Below are positions 31,917 to 42,449 of a stretch of 64,000 nt of DNA, piece by piece. The notes below the pieces were generated by a model. It searched no databases, had not been told where the DNA came from, and saw nothing but the letters and a program-made list of their open reading frames with translations. Location of the stretch: the NCBI GenBank assembly GCA_019843655.1, contig JACDQD010000006.1, positions 558,001 to 622,000 of the forward strand, in the 5' to 3' direction. Position 1 is the stretch's first letter. Each line of letters begins with the position of its first letter. The position numbers and the translations under genes were made by a program. The stretch is from Lethocerus indicus. Its lineage: Eukaryota; Arthropoda; Insecta; Hemiptera; Belostomatidae.

Positions 31917-32035
31917 AAAATCCCCTTCACGGGTAGGGTAATTCACATTTTCTGACGTCATCGGGGTGGGGGTAAGTCAAATATATAGGGTATTGAGGCG
32001 ATGCTCTCTCTATATATCGTATTAAAAAAATGGAA
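31840..32035 (+). repeat. Repeat C, copy 1
   Basis: It runs from GTATAATGATGAGTATTGAG and a (TA)n tract (31876-31914) through CCTTCACGGGTAGGG, TTCTGACGTCATCGGGG and TATAGGGTATTGAGGCGATG to CTCTCTATATATCGTATT and poly(A) with ATGG. It abuts a family A copy. Other copies lie at about 42450-42615 (reverse) and 46690-46875. Confidence 0.85.
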
Positions 32036-32290
32036 AGAACTGTCTCCTCTCGCCGGCTCGGTCTTTCGCCAGACCGGTTTCGGCCGCTCGCCATCTTCAG
32101 CAGCGGCGTTCAGTCACTTTTGGCACTCTGGGGTGTTTTTTGGGGGGGGGGGCATCCTCGCTGCACTTTCACTTGTACTGGAGATGTTTTTCGCGTGTAA
32201 AACATCCCCAAAGTGCCAAAAGTGACTGGACGCCGCTACTGAAGATGGCGAACGGCCGAAACGAGAGACAGAAACACCACGAACCTGCGG
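32036..32290. mobile_element. Family A element in left arm
   Basis: CTGTCTCCTCTCGCCGG, CGGTCTTTCGCCAGACCGG and CATCTTCAGCAGCGGCG form the left half. A poly(G) run and a CACTTTCACTTGTACTGG loop follow. The right half is CGCCGCTACTGAAGATGGCG, AACGGCCGAAACGAGAGACA, GAAACACCACGAACC. The CGGTCT stem-loop is deleted in the right half. Confidence 0.88.
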
Positions 32291-33003
32291 TGTAACCCAT
32301 GATTCAGTTATTCGGCGATAACAACACTTCGTTGAGACCTTCGTGACTTAACCGTCTGTGGGCCGAATTTTTATTTCGAATCCGAAAAAATTGGGGGAGG
32401 AACGAAAAATCGCCAATTATAAACCTGTATATGCGAATGAAAAAAATTGATATTGATATTGGTTGTCTTGACAATATTATAGGATTAAGATGTCACGTCT
32501 CAGAAAAAAAGCTATAAATATTTGGTAAAAATTTCGATAAATTGAAATCCTGAAAGTTACACGGGCCCCACAGAGGGGGAAATCATTTCCTTTTATTGTT
32601 TTCTTCAAAAAATAAATAAAACGCCATAAAATATTGGCCCTCGATACCATTTTTCATGAAACAATCTTTCCTCGAGAATAATAACTGAATGTTTCGAGGA
32701 AAAATTTTTTCTAGAATAATTTTCTTCCCCTATAGGAGGAGGGTGGTCGGCACACAATGTGACAAAATAATTCATACCTTATGATAGTGATGCAGGTGGA
32801 TATTTGAGCGGTAAAGCATCGGGTCGTGGCAAAGTATCGAGACCGACGATTATATTCAGCTTGTTTTCGCCGAATTTTCGCCGAATTTTCCGGAATTTTC
32901 CGGAATTTTCTCGGGAAGCAGAGAGCGTGCGTTTCGGCCACGAATCACGGAAGCTGACTGAGGGGATTAAAGTTGTTTACCGGAACGGTCCTATTTCGGC
33001 ATC

Positions 33004-33456
33004 GTGTATTGTCCCCTTTTGGACTTTGGCCGTTTAATACCTTCTAGACCGATTCTAGAAATTTCTATAACGCAAAATGGTAAAATTCAAATTTCGAAAA
33101 AATTGAAATTTCGCCGAAATTACGTTGAAAAATATATTATACGACCGAGACTAAGTTTTTTGAAATTTCTCTCCGGGGGTGGGAAAACGTTTCGATACGT
33201 AGAAGTGGTGGGACGGCCGTGTTATGTACGCATAAGATATGTAACCGGACGAAACATATATTTATATACAACGCCGAGAACAGTTACATTATATAGTAAC
33301 ATTAAGTTGGGGAAAAAAGAAAATACATTATTTGGTCGCTATATGGAATTACCGCTTGTTTTGTATTCGTCCTATCGGGTAAAATTTATAATAATTAAAG
33401 AAGAATTCCCCCCCGCCCCCACAAAAAAAAACGAGCAAATTTTACCATTGTCGTGA
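33004..33456 (+). other. Open frame shared by both arms of the inverted duplication
   Basis: A 150-codon frame lies inside the left arm. The right arm (41476-41080 minus) has the same sequence broken into two frames at a poly(G/C) run. The peptide is unrecognised. The similarity is explained by DNA duplication, and I see no preference for silent changes. Confidence 0.15.
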
Positions 33457-33628
33457 TTGATAGAAATTCGGTTTTGTTTTACAATTTCACTTCGATAAAT
33501 GTGAAAATTTTCAAACGGTTTTTCCGGTCCCGATACTGTAACCGGGCGCAATTTTCGTTTTAACCACAAATCGCAAAACTGTTTTAAATCATAAATTAAT
33601 TCAATTTCTGAAGTAAATCATCATTAGT

Positions 33629-33783
33629 ATTAGGGGCAGCCAAAAGTAATCGACATATCGACTTTGGAATTCATTTTATTTTGCTAAAAAGAAACTTAAA
33701 TTTTCGATTCCCCTCTTCGAAGAACTCCTCGAGACCAAAATACTTATTATCAAATTTTTGATCACTTTTGGGTACACCTAATA
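33629..33783. mobile_element. Mariner-like MITE, family M3
   Basis: It begins TATTAGGGGCAGCCAAAAGT with AATCGAC and ends GATCACTTTTGGGTACACCT with AATA. The interior GACTTTGGAATTCATTTTAT, TTTCGATTCCCCTCTTCGAA is typical. It forms the inner end of the inverted duplication. Confidence 0.88.
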
Positions 33784-33850
33784 CTATTTATGATTTGAAA
33801 TAAGTACCAATATACGATGTATATAATTTAAAAATCGATTCTATTTATTC

Positions 33851-33852
<2 letters not shown>

Positions 33853-33902
<50 letters not shown>
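33853..33902. repeat. (TA)n microsatellite
   Basis: About 25 uninterrupted TA units occur. No element shoulders were seen around it. Confidence 0.92.
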
Positions 33903-33906
<4 letters not shown>

Positions 33907-34103
33907 ATTGTTATTGTTATTATTAAATCCCGTCGACCAGGTTTCGGATATTGCCTCCGGTTGGGGTGACCTTTGGCCTCGGGTTAGGGTCACACCCTCC
34001 CACCCCAATCATCCCCTAAATAAGCAGAAACCGACCCGCATATTAAATCCAACAATAAATTGAACACAAACAATTCTCGGTTGGCGGCGTCCCGCTTAAT
34101 ACT

Positions 34104-34275
34104 GGCGGGGTGGGGGCGCGACGGTCGGGTGGGGTGGGGGTAAAAAAACGTATGTAGCAGTGTTGACGTGCTTGAACACGCAATAATTCCAGTGCAATAA
34201 TTGGCAATTAACGGCCTTTAAGTGTGGTCGGGGGTTTGGGCAGGGGTTGAAGGGTGGTGGTGGGGGTGGGGGATG
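34104..34275 (+). other. G-quadruplex-prone cluster
   Basis: Several sets of four or more G-runs of length three to five lie close together on the plus strand: GGCGGGGTGGGGGCG and GGGTGGGGTGGGGG at 34104-34141, and GGGTGGTGGTGGGGGTGGGG near 34251-34270. They would satisfy common quadruplex patterns. Confidence 0.6.
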
Positions 34276-34942
34276 GGTAACGGTAATTAAAGGAAACCCC
34301 CATTTTACCCCCGGCCGAAGGTAAAGTGACCAATTAATTGAACAATTGATTTACCCGGTCCGTATCGTATTACGTTGACGACAATTGCTCTACAGAAATC
34401 TGTTTAATACGGGGGGGGGGTAAATTATTGAAATTATTGTGTTCATATCGGCGTTAATAAAACCGGTATACGTTAGCACGTTCGAAAAGCAAAACGGGGG
34501 TGTAAAATACAATGTAATTGTCACGTACGAAAACTCAATTTACGCCCGGTAAATTTGGCTGAAACAGTTTCGAAATTGACACACGATAGTGGGTTCAAAA
34601 AAAATATTGGCGAATTTTAAATTTCGCCCGAAATAAGTGTATTCAATCGGCGGCGTCTCACTTATGCCGACAAAGTTGATCATTTTAAAGCCGCTTTTTC
34701 CCGCACGTTTTTTTCCTGTCCGTCTCCGATTTTTTTCACCCCTTTTCGCGGAAAAACGGCATCGAAGACGGAGCTTGACGAGATCGGAAAAAATGAATTT
34801 TTGGCAGCGCTTCGACGATCGGAAAAAACGTCTATAATATCCGCTTCGAAGGGGGCAAAATAGATATTTGTAAATAAATAATTTTTGAAAAAAAATAGAA
34901 GCTAGAAAGATCTGTAGGTTCGTGATGTTTCCGTCTCCTCCT

Positions 34943-35442
34943 GATTTCAACCCGCGTTCAGTCTGTTGGGGGATGAATCGAAGGGGAGGGTGAAAGTGGC
35001 AATTTTTAAGTGTTAAAAAATTAATATACCCGTTTTGTTGTCCGCCAGGGGTTGGAATAACGTAGGTTCGTCTCCTGTTCGGTCTTTCGCCGGACCGTTT
35101 TTATCCCGCCGATTCGCCGTCTTCAGTAGCGTCGTCGTCCGTATAACATGCCTGTCTTGTTGCACTTGACAGTACAAGTGGCAGTGCAGTGAGGATGCCT
35201 GAAAGACGTCCAAAGTGCCGACAGTGACACAGTAACACAGCGCTACTGAAGACCTCGGCGAGCGGCCGATAAAAACGGTCTGGCGAAAGACCGAACCGGC
35301 GAGGGTGTAGACAGAAACATCACGAACCTACCCCTAGCGGACCACAAAAAGAGGTATATCAATTTTTCAACCCCTTCAAAAAATCGCCACTTTCACCCTC
35401 CCCTTCGATTCATCCCCCAACAGACTGAACGCGGGTTGAAAT
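34943..35442. mobile_element. Family A element with inverted flanks
   Basis: The core element spans about 35027-35357. Its left terminus TAATATACCCGTTTTGTTGT and right terminus CCACAAAAAGAGGTATATCA face outward. Beyond them 34943-35011 and 35377-35442 are also reverse complements (GATTTCAACCCGCGTTCAGT, CTGTTGGGGGATGAATCG, AAGGGGAGGGTGAAAGTGGC). The palindrome thus extends about 70 bp past the element on each side. Confidence 0.85.
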
Positions 35443-35711
35443 CCGGTTGTAATATGCATCGTTAATTTCCAAAAACGCCTATATAAACGTCGGTAAACCG
35501 CAGTGCAGTTACAGAGTTCACCCCCGTTACAGTGGACTTACAAAGGATGAGGGAACCACCCTCTGTATGTGTGTTTGTGCTTAACCGGTTGAACTTTATT
35601 GGGCGGTCGCCGGCTAATTGCTCCGAGCTTTATTGCTCAGTCCAACTTGAATTATATAAAGGTCCGATGCACAAGGAATAATCCGTTATTTGAACACTAG
35701 ACCGGGTACAA
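35443..35711. other. Short stretch without recognised feature
   Basis: Nothing coding or repetitive was recognised in these roughly 270 bp. Confidence 0.4.
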
Positions 35712-35909
35712 TATTAGGGCGTACCCAAAAGTGATCGACATTTTGACTTTGGAATTCGTTTTATTTAGCCAGAAAAAAAAATTTTAATTATTAATCTACT
35801 GTATATTTACCAGTATATTCAAACAAATTTTCGATTCCCCTCTAGAGGAACTCCTCAAGACCAAAATACATTTTATCAAATTGTCGATTATTTTCGGGTA
35901 CACCTAATA
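35712..35909. mobile_element. Mariner-like MITE, family M3
   Basis: TATTAGGGCGTACCCAAAAG with TGATCGAC opens the element. TGTCGATTATTTTCGGGTAC with ACCTAATA closes it. The interior TTTAATTATTAATCTACTGT and GATTCCCCTCTAGAGGAACT are shared with the other copies. It is one of the most intact M3 copies. Confidence 0.88.
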
Positions 35910-36052
35910 CTTGAAGCGTAAATTTCAGTTCGGGGTACCGGTAATAATTTTGCGTTTTTGTACATTTTGTAATTTAAACGAAAAATTCTATTGGCTGTGG
36001 AGGAAAAATTCCTCATCGAAATAACCCGCGTCAAAATATCCTAATTTTTACT

Positions 36053-36375
36053 TTTGTCTCCTCTCGCCGGTTCGATTTTTGCTAGACCGCTGGTTTCGGC
36101 CGCTCGCCATCTTCAGTAGCGGTCAGTCGCATTTATGTCACTCTATGGCCGATTAACAAAAATTCCCCGAAACACAATAAAGTGACACAGTGACAGTGCA
36201 GTGAGGATGGACACGAAAAACATCCCCAGGGTGCGAAAAGTGACTGACACAGCGCTACTGAAGATGGCGAGCGGCCGAAACCAGCGGTCTAGGGAGGAGG
36301 CGGAAAATACACGAAATCTACGGTATTCCACAACCCCTACGGCAGACCACAAAACGGGTACGTTTTGAACTATCC
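36053..36375. mobile_element. Family A full element
   Basis: The left half is TTGTCTCCTCTCGCCGG, TTTTTGCTAGACCGC and CATCTTCAGTAGCGGTCAGT. The loop has AAAGTGACACAGTGACAGTG. The right half runs from GCTACTGAAGATGGCGAGCG to CCCTACGGCAGACCACAAAA with the end CGGGTACGTTTTGAACT. Confidence 0.85.
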
Positions 36376-37579
36376 TGACATTCCACCGAAAACATTCCCT
36401 TATTACGATCGGGGGTGGGGGTGGGGGGGGGGAATAACTGGAATTGTGCGAAGCACGTGATATTATTTGTGATATTGTGTTGGGCCGAAGAGGTCGAACA
36501 GATAAACATAATATCGGTTCTATTTTGACAATTATTATTTTTCGAGGGTACGAGTCTGATTCCGACATCGAGTACTAAAAATCGGAAAATTCTCAGTTCG
36601 GAAAAACAACAGAAAAATCTATTATTTCAGTCTATTATTTCAGTAAAAATTCTACCAGCGCAATTATCATATAATAATTGTTGTTTTCAGCCGAAGACAC
36701 GGACTGATATTGAGGGGAAATTCAATAGCGATCCTTCGGAAAATGATCTCGGTACGCTGGTTTTTCTTTCGGAGAGAAAAATTAACGCAAACGGAAAAAC
36801 TATCATCCCCCAAATCCCTTTGGTTTCAAGGCACAGAAAAATTTATATTTTCCACCTGTCGTGTGGATTATTAACGTCAGCGCTATTCGACGAGTCAGTG
36901 GGGTGGAATTTTAAAACTGTATGAAAACGATATATAATATTGTAATACATGACATTAGGCTAAGTCCTAAATTGCCCTTTGCTTGTACACACTTTTAGAC
37001 TCTATAACGTAAATTTTTTTCCTTATGTTTTACACGATTTTCTCCGGTCTATACAGAAAGTGTATACAGCCCAAGGGGTTGAATTCGTACGATTGAACTC
37101 GTACGTTAAGAGGCCAATTTCGTGCGCAATAATTATTCGAAAATATCGTTATAAAAGGTTTGAAAATCGTAATGTCAAAGGGTCGCACGGCGTATAGTAT
37201 GAAAAGGGCCTATTGACGTTGTTGGACCGCACACTCGACAGAGTATCTAATTATTTTACAAATCCCGTACCCTTTTGTACCCTTTTGTATGTACCTCTTG
37301 GGAATGTCCACTCCCAAGTCGGATGATTGGCCCACCTCCCCCACCCACCCCCTTACCTTATATGTCGGTTTTCCGATTCCCTTTCATCATTTTTCCCCCT
37401 TTTCCCGGTTTCCCGCGTCGAGTCTACCCGAGATGATGAAAAACATCCCTAAGTGTCGGAACCCCGCCCTTTCGAAACGCCACTTTTAAGCCGCTTCTAC
37501 CGTCGACTGAAACAATACATTTCTACAAGAATATCCACAAAATAGATAAAAAAAAAACCAGTAATACATCTTGTTACAC
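36376..37579. other. No supported gene; one exon-like segment
   Basis: G-run at 36408-36432. An exon-like segment at 36691-36751 is listed separately. Other frames are short and unrecognised. Confidence 0.35.
36691..36751 (+). other. Exon-like segment with splice signals
   Basis: TAATTGTTGTTTTCAG ends at 36690, a strong acceptor with a polypyrimidine tract. 61 open bases follow, encoding a hydrophilic peptide with codon use typical of coding DNA. A donor, CTCGGTACGC, cuts at 36751/36752. Upstream the phase is open only from the acceptor. No neighbouring exon was found, so this remains a candidate. Confidence 0.2.
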
Positions 37580-37803
37580 CAGATATGCCCTTTCTGCTCA
37601 TTGTCCATTATTGAATACGAAACGTTCCCGTTCACCTTTAAAAAAGGTCCGAGAGGACGGAGGGGGAGACCTTGGTTTGGACGATTCGCCCCCCCCCCCA
37701 CCTGAAGACGGGACGGGTTAAGATTTTCGAAACGTCGGGGGGGCGAAAACCCTTCAAATTGGAGCCCACTCGGGCGAAAAGGAAGGAAAAATCCGCCACA
37801 ACA
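37580..37803 (+). repeat. Repeat B, copy 1
   Basis: The unit includes ATATGCCCTTTCTGCTCATT, ATTATTGAATACGAAACG, TTCACCTTTAAAAAAGGTCC, a poly(C) run, CCTGAAGACGGGACGGG, TTTTCGAAACGTCGG and AAAACCCTTCAAATTGGAGC. The copy at 48102-48312 is its reverse complement. CTGAAGA and GAAACGTC are spaced as in Penelope-type hammerhead motifs, but no stem II is evident. Confidence 0.8.
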
Positions 37804-37929
37804 CTCACCCCATTCGTCTCCGTACGCTTTTCCGGCCATGAAAAGTTTCTTCAATTGGTTTTTACGGCCAAAAGAAATATACGCCGTTCGTCGTACGCTT
37901 CACCAATACAAAATCGCGCGGCGACGTAC

Positions 37930-38133
37930 AGTGGGCTACTGAAGACGGCGAGCGGCCGAAACCGGTCTAGCGAAAGCCCCGAACCGGGGGGCCTTCAGTG
38001 AGGATGCCCCAAAAAAACATCCAAAGTGCTAACAGTGGCAGTGACACAGCGCTACTGAAGACGGCGAGCGGCCGACAAACCGGTCTAGCGAAAGACCAGA
38101 CCGGCGAGAGGAGACGGAAACATCACGAACCTA
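37930..38133 (+). mobile_element. Family A, two consecutive right halves
   Basis: The first half (37935-38000) has GGGCTACTGAAGACGGCGAG and GCCGAAACCGGTCTAGCGAA and is truncated at CCCCGAACCGGGGGGC. The second follows with CAGTGAGGATGCCCC, AAAAACATCCAAAGTGC, CGCTACTGAAGACGGCGAGC and GAGAGGAGACGGAAACATC. It ends ACGAACCTACAGT, the short-form end. Both have the same orientation. Confidence 0.85.
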
Positions 38134-39283
38134 CAGTAAAAGAAAAAAAAACTGTGTTTTTTATTTGATTAAAATCTCGCGTTAATTTTGGGACGCCCCC
38201 GGCTTGAGAATTGGCGACGCCGTATTCAGTCTTGGTTTCGGCCGTTCGCCACCTTCAGTATCAATATCCGGCGTGGCGAAATAGTCGGAAAAAATGGGAA
38301 TTCTTCAGACTGGTTTCACCTTACTTTCGTCGTGTTTCAGTTTGAGATAATTTACTCGGTTCCCCCGAGGTAAATTTTTAAACCCTTAAAGGTTCTGTTT
38401 TCTAATCGGTGTAGATCAATCGCCTGATAGACCGGTCTGGAAAATATGACTTTTATAAGCGTATATATCGGGCTGTAAGAATGATAAATGGATACAACTT
38501 TGTTCGGAGATAGAGTCAGTTGGTGCGCCATTGTACGGTTGTCCCACGTCAGTGTTGTTGGGGTGTTGTTTGGGGGTTGTTGTTGGGGTGGAAGAGTTCG
38601 ATTAATAGGGTGGAGGACGTCACGCATCTTCTGGTTCCGGCACACACACACACACACACAACAGACACACAGACAGGAGGCTCATTTACACACACGGAGA
38701 CGTCTAGCCCAACAATGGGGTAGGAAATGACGTCACTTGTCTCCGGCTTCCTGGGGGTGGGGGGAGAGGTGGGGATGGAGAACGGGACCACAAAACACGC
38801 ACAGAAAAAAAGAAATCGCAAAACTACCCTTCCCGGCTCGAGCCTATTTACCCCCCAACCCCCAACCACTCCCCACTTGACTTCCTCACGTGAAACCGTT
38901 CGAGCAAAACAGATTCTGCCCCCCCCCATCTCTTTTTCAACCGGGGTTGTTCTTTTTTCCACCCTATTTTTAGCCCCCGCAAACTAGCCCGGTTATTTTT
39001 TCTTTTTCTTTTTTTTCCAAACCGGGTCACCCGACGACAACACAACATAAAGTGGCGATCGAATTACCCTCCGACTGTTAATTTTTCGCCCCAATCGTCT
39101 CGAACGCCGACAGACGACATCGGCCTCATTAAATTTTCATCACTAGACATGACTTGCAACATCCTTGACGTTGACAAAAGGCGGATGTATAATTGAATTG
39201 GAGAAAAAGGGGTTGTTATTTTATTAGACCCGTAAACGGTTTAACGCCCCCTCAATCAGTAATGTCAGTAATAAAAATGAAAA
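38134..39283. other. No supported gene; CA tract
   Basis: A family A scrap (TTGGTTTCGGCCGTTCGCCA, CCTTCAGTA) lies at 38234-38262. A (CA)n tract is at 38641-38661 and a TGACGTCA palindrome at 38728-38735. Overlapping frames 38488-39048 reflect G/C runs and the CA tract. Confidence 0.4.
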
Positions 39284-39464
39284 CCGTAGGTTTGTGGTGT
39301 TTCTGTCTCCTCTTTCGCCGGTTCGGTCTTTAGCTAGACCGGTTTCGGCCGCTCTGCCGAAACCGGTCTAGCGAAAGGCCGAACCGGCGAGGGCGGAGAC
39401 AGAAACACACGAAATTTACGCTATTCCAACCCCTCGCAGACCACAAAACAGTTCATGTTAAACT
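39284..39464. mobile_element. Family A loop-deleted palindrome, orientation 1
   Basis: The left arm CCGTAGGTTTGTGGTGTTTC to CTAGACCGGTTTCGGC and the right arm GCCGAAACCGGTCTAGCGAA to GAAACACACGAAATTTACG meet at a 7-base centre, CGCTCTG. The CTTCAGTAGC shoulder and all of the loop are gone. The right side retains the long terminus (ATTCCAACCCCTCGCAGACC, ACAAAACAG); the left side ends at the short form. Confidence 0.92.
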
Positions 39465-39575
39465 GGTTTATGGAGGCCACCTTTTTTTGAACAAAATTAT
39501 TAAATTTCTTTAATACTCCAAATTCAAGGGGTTGCCTTGAAAAATTTCGTCCGGAAAATAATATTTTCAGTACGC

Positions 39576-39730
39576 TTACGAGGGGTTGGAATACCGTAGA
39601 TTGGTTGTGTTTCTGTCTCCTCTCGCCGGTTCGGTCTTTTGCTAGACCGGTTTCGGCAGAGCGGCCGAAACCGGTCTAGCAAAAGACCGAACCGGCGAGA
39701 GGAGACAGAAACGGACGAAATTTACAGTAG
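39576..39730. mobile_element. Family A loop-deleted palindrome, orientation 2
   Basis: The left arm carries the longer terminus (ACGAGGGGTTGGAATACCG) and runs to CTAGACCGGTTTCGG. The right arm CCGAAACCGGTCTAGCAAAA to GACAGAAACGGACG ends at the short form (TTTACAGTA). The centre, CAGAGCG, is the reverse complement of the centre of the copy at 39284, and the arm asymmetry is also reversed. Confidence 0.92.
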
Positions 39731-40294
39731 ACGTAATTTGTCACGTACAGGACCCCATGTGAAATTTTAAGGAAATTTGAATTTACTCGTTTTAAAATAA
39801 GAATTCAGAATATCGAAAGGGCGATTTTATTACAGCGGTAAAGGAAAATGTTTCACCCCGGGGGCCGAATTATCTCGTCCCCCCGTTTTGTGCCCAGAGG
39901 CGGAACCAGCGTTCGGCCACAGATTACGTTATCGTTTAAATTTAATTCGACGTCTAACCGGAAGTGGTTCCACCCCCACCCCCACCCCCGCCAACCCACG
40001 CCGACGAGGGGTAGTTTCTCGTTGCGGCCTGGGAACGAGGAAACGAGCGTTATCTGTCCCGTAGACGGTGGACAAACAAACGGAGAATTTCCCCACAGCT
40101 TCCTGTACCATCCTCCCAACCACCCTCCAACAGACACCGACTTCCTACCCCAACAGAGGTAGAACTAAGTTAGAGGCCTTTTATTACTTACCCTCACCCC
40201 CCCACCCCCCGGGACGTCGACATAAACTCAAAACTATTTTTTTTTGGCGGTCCGGGAAATGAAAATTATTTTCAGGTTGGAAATCTATAATAGG
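39731..40294. other. No recognised gene
   Basis: Overlapping frames 39848-40262 lie on C/G-rich sequence, without a domain. Confidence 0.4.
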
Positions 40295-40469
40295 ACCGGG
40301 GTTTCGGCCGTTCGCCATCTTCAGTAGCGGTGTTGGCACTCTGGATGTGTTTTTCGGGCATCCGCAGTACAAGCGACAGTGACAGCGCAGTCAGTATGCC
40401 CGAAAAACATCCAGAATGCCAAAAAAAAAACTGACTAAAACCGCTACTGAAGATGGCGAGCGGCGAAAG
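40295..40469. mobile_element. Family A element, outer ends truncated
   Basis: GGGTTTCGGCCGTTCGCC, CATCTTCAGTAGCGGTG, the loop GTACAAGCGACAGTGACAGC, then CCCGAAAAACATCCAGAATG and CGCTACTGAAGATGGCGAGC. The loop preserves the base motif from which the array at 2114 could arise. Confidence 0.88.
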
Positions 40470-40484
40470 TTTAGAATATTTTCT

Positions 40485-40668
40485 ATTTCGTCTCTTTCTG
40501 TCTACTCCCGACAGTATATACTACAAGTGACAGTGAGGGTGCAGTGAGGACGACCCCAGACAAAACATGCGGAGTGACGAAAGTGACTACTGAAGACGGC
40601 GAGCGGCCGAAAAACCGGTCTAGCGAAAGACCGAACCGGCGAGTGGGGACAGAAACACACGAAATCTA
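40485..40668. mobile_element. Family A element, left shoulder deleted
   Basis: TCGTCTCTTTCTGTCTACTC is followed by a loop CTACAAGTGACAGTGAGGGT. The right half is GACTACTGAAGACGGCGAGC, AAACCGGTCTAGCGAAAGAC and GGGGACAGAAACACACGAAA. It ends TCTAGTAAAC, near the short-form end. Confidence 0.82.
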
Positions 40669-40707
40669 GTAAACGTTTTTATTAGTCTGGCGAAACAATA
40701 ATACATT

Positions 40708-40860
40708 ATTTCGTCCCAAAAGTAATCGACAATTTGATAAGACGTATTACGGCCTTGAGGAGTTCTTCGAAGAGGGGAATCGAAAATTTAAGTTTCTTTT
40801 TTAGCAAAATAAAATGAATTCCAAAGTCGAAATGTCGATTACTTTTGGCTACCCCTAATA
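40708..40860. mobile_element. Mariner-like MITE, family M3
   Basis: The left end is CGTCCCAAAAGTAATCGACA. The right end is CGATTACTTTTGGCTACCCC with TAATA. It is the counterpart of the M3 copy at 33629-33783. Confidence 0.85.
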
Positions 40861-41079
40861 CTAATGATGATTTACTCTAGAAATTGAATTAATTTATGAT
40901 TTAAAACAGTTTTGCGATTTGTGGAAAACGAAAATTGCAACCGGTTACAGTATCGGGACCGGAAAAACCGTTTGAAAATTTTCACATTTATCGAAGTGAA
41001 ATTGTAAAACAAAACCGAATTTCTATCAATCACGACAATGGTAAAATTTGCTCGTTTTTTTGGGGGGGGGGATTCTTCT

Positions 41080-41476
41080 TCAATTATTATAAATTTGACC
41101 CGATAGGACGAATACAAAACAAGACGGTAATTCCATATAGCGACCAAATAATGTATTTTCTATTTTCCCCAACTTAATGTTACTGTATAATGTAACTGTT
41201 CTCGGCGTTGTATATAAATATATGCTTCGTCCGGTTACATATCTTATGCGTACATAACACGGCCGTCCCACCACTTCTACGTATCGAAACGTTCCCACCC
41301 CGGGGGGGGGGGAATTTCAAAAAACTTAGTCTCGGTTGTATAATATATTTTTCAACGTAATTTCGGCGAAATTTCAATTTTTTCGAAATTTGAATTTTAC
41401 CATTTTGCGTTATAGAAATTTCTAGAATCGGTCTAGAAGGTATTAAACGGCCAAAGTCCAAAAGGGGACAATACAC
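41080..41476 (-). other. Broken counterpart of the 33004 open frame
   Basis: Two overlapping minus-strand frames (41476-41180 and 41298-41080) match the single frame in the left arm. They are separated by a frameshift at the G/C run near 41300-41312. There is no evidence of a functional product. Confidence 0.15.
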
Positions 41477-42199
41477 GATGCCGAAATAGGACCGTTCCGG
41501 TAAACAACTTTAATCCCCTCAGTCAGCTTCCTTGTGATTCGTAGCCGAAATCGTACGCTCTCTGCTTCCCGAGAAATTCCCGGAAAATTTCTGGAAAATT
41601 CGGGCGAAAATTGGCGAAAACAAGCTGAATATAATCGTCGGTCTCGATACTTTGCCACGACCCGATGCTTTACCGCTCAAATATCCACCTGCATCACTAT
41701 CATAAGGTATGAATTATTTTGTCACATTGTGTGCCGACCACCTCCTCCCATAGGGGGGAAGAAATTATTCTTAGAAAATTTTCCCGAAACATTCAGTTAT
41801 TATTCTCGAGGAAAGATTGTTTCATGAAAATGGTATCGAGGGCCAATATTTTATGGCGTTTTATTTATTTTTTGAAGAAAACAATAAAAGGAAATGATTT
41901 CCCCCTCTGTGGGGCCCGTGTAACTTTCAGGATTTCAATTTATCGAAATTTTTACCAAATATTTATAGCTTTTTTCGTGAGACGTGGGATCTTAATCCTA
42001 TAATATTGTCAAGACAACCAATATCAATATCAATTTTTTTTTCATTCGCATATACAGTTTTATAATTGGCGATTTTTCGTTCCCCCCCCCCCCAATTTTT
42101 TCGGATTCGAAATAAAAATTCGGCCCACAGACGGTTAAGTCACGAAGGTCTCAACGAAGTGTTGTTATCGCCGAATAACTGAATCATGGGTTACACCGC

Positions 42200-42445
42200 A
42201 GGTTCGTGGTGTTTCTGTCTCTCGTTTCGGCCGTTCGCCATCTTCAGTAGCGGCGTCCAGTCACTTTTGGCACTTTGGGGATGTTTTTCGCGTGTATCCC
42301 CCAGTACAAGTGAAAGTGCAGCGAGGATGCCCCCCCGAAAAACGTCCCCAGGGTGCCAAAAGTGACTGAACGCCGCTACTGAAGATGGCGAGCGGCCGAA
42401 ACTTCGGTCTGGCGAAAGACCGAGCCGGCGAGAGGAGACAGTTCG
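42200..42445. mobile_element. Family A element in right arm
   Basis: CGCAGGTTCGTGGTGTTTCT, CGTTTCGGCCGTTCGCC and CATCTTCAGTAGCGGCG form one half, with a loop AGTACAAGTGAAAGTGCAGC. CGCCGCTACTGAAGATGGCG, TTCGGTCTGGCGAAAGACCG and GGCGAGAGGAGACAG form the other. It corresponds to the copy at 32036. Confidence 0.88.
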
Positions 42446-42449
42446 TTTC

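Larger units (their letters stand above)
31778..33783 (+). repeat. 2-kb inverted duplication, left arm
   Basis: The arm is nearly the reverse complement of 40708-42669. It contains repeat C (31840-32035), a family A copy (32036-32290), about 1.3 kb of unique-looking sequence and an M3 MITE at the inner end. The outer boundary is marked by CAATATTGTCACTAATCTCC (31779-31798) and its complement near 42650-42669. The arms differ by homopolymer lengths, a (TA)n length change and scattered substitutions. Confidence 0.92.
33784..34942. other. No gene; (TA)n and G-quadruplex-prone DNA
   Basis: (TA)n occurs at 33853-33902 and a strongly G-rich stretch at about 34104-34275. A 136-codon minus frame (34540-34950) has no recognised domain. 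34200-34500 has more G-runs. Confidence 0.4.

Noticed and set aside
33004..33456. Conserved gene shared by the inverted arms
   Set aside because: The second arm has a frameshift, and the similarity extends equally through non-coding parts, so it reflects DNA duplication only.
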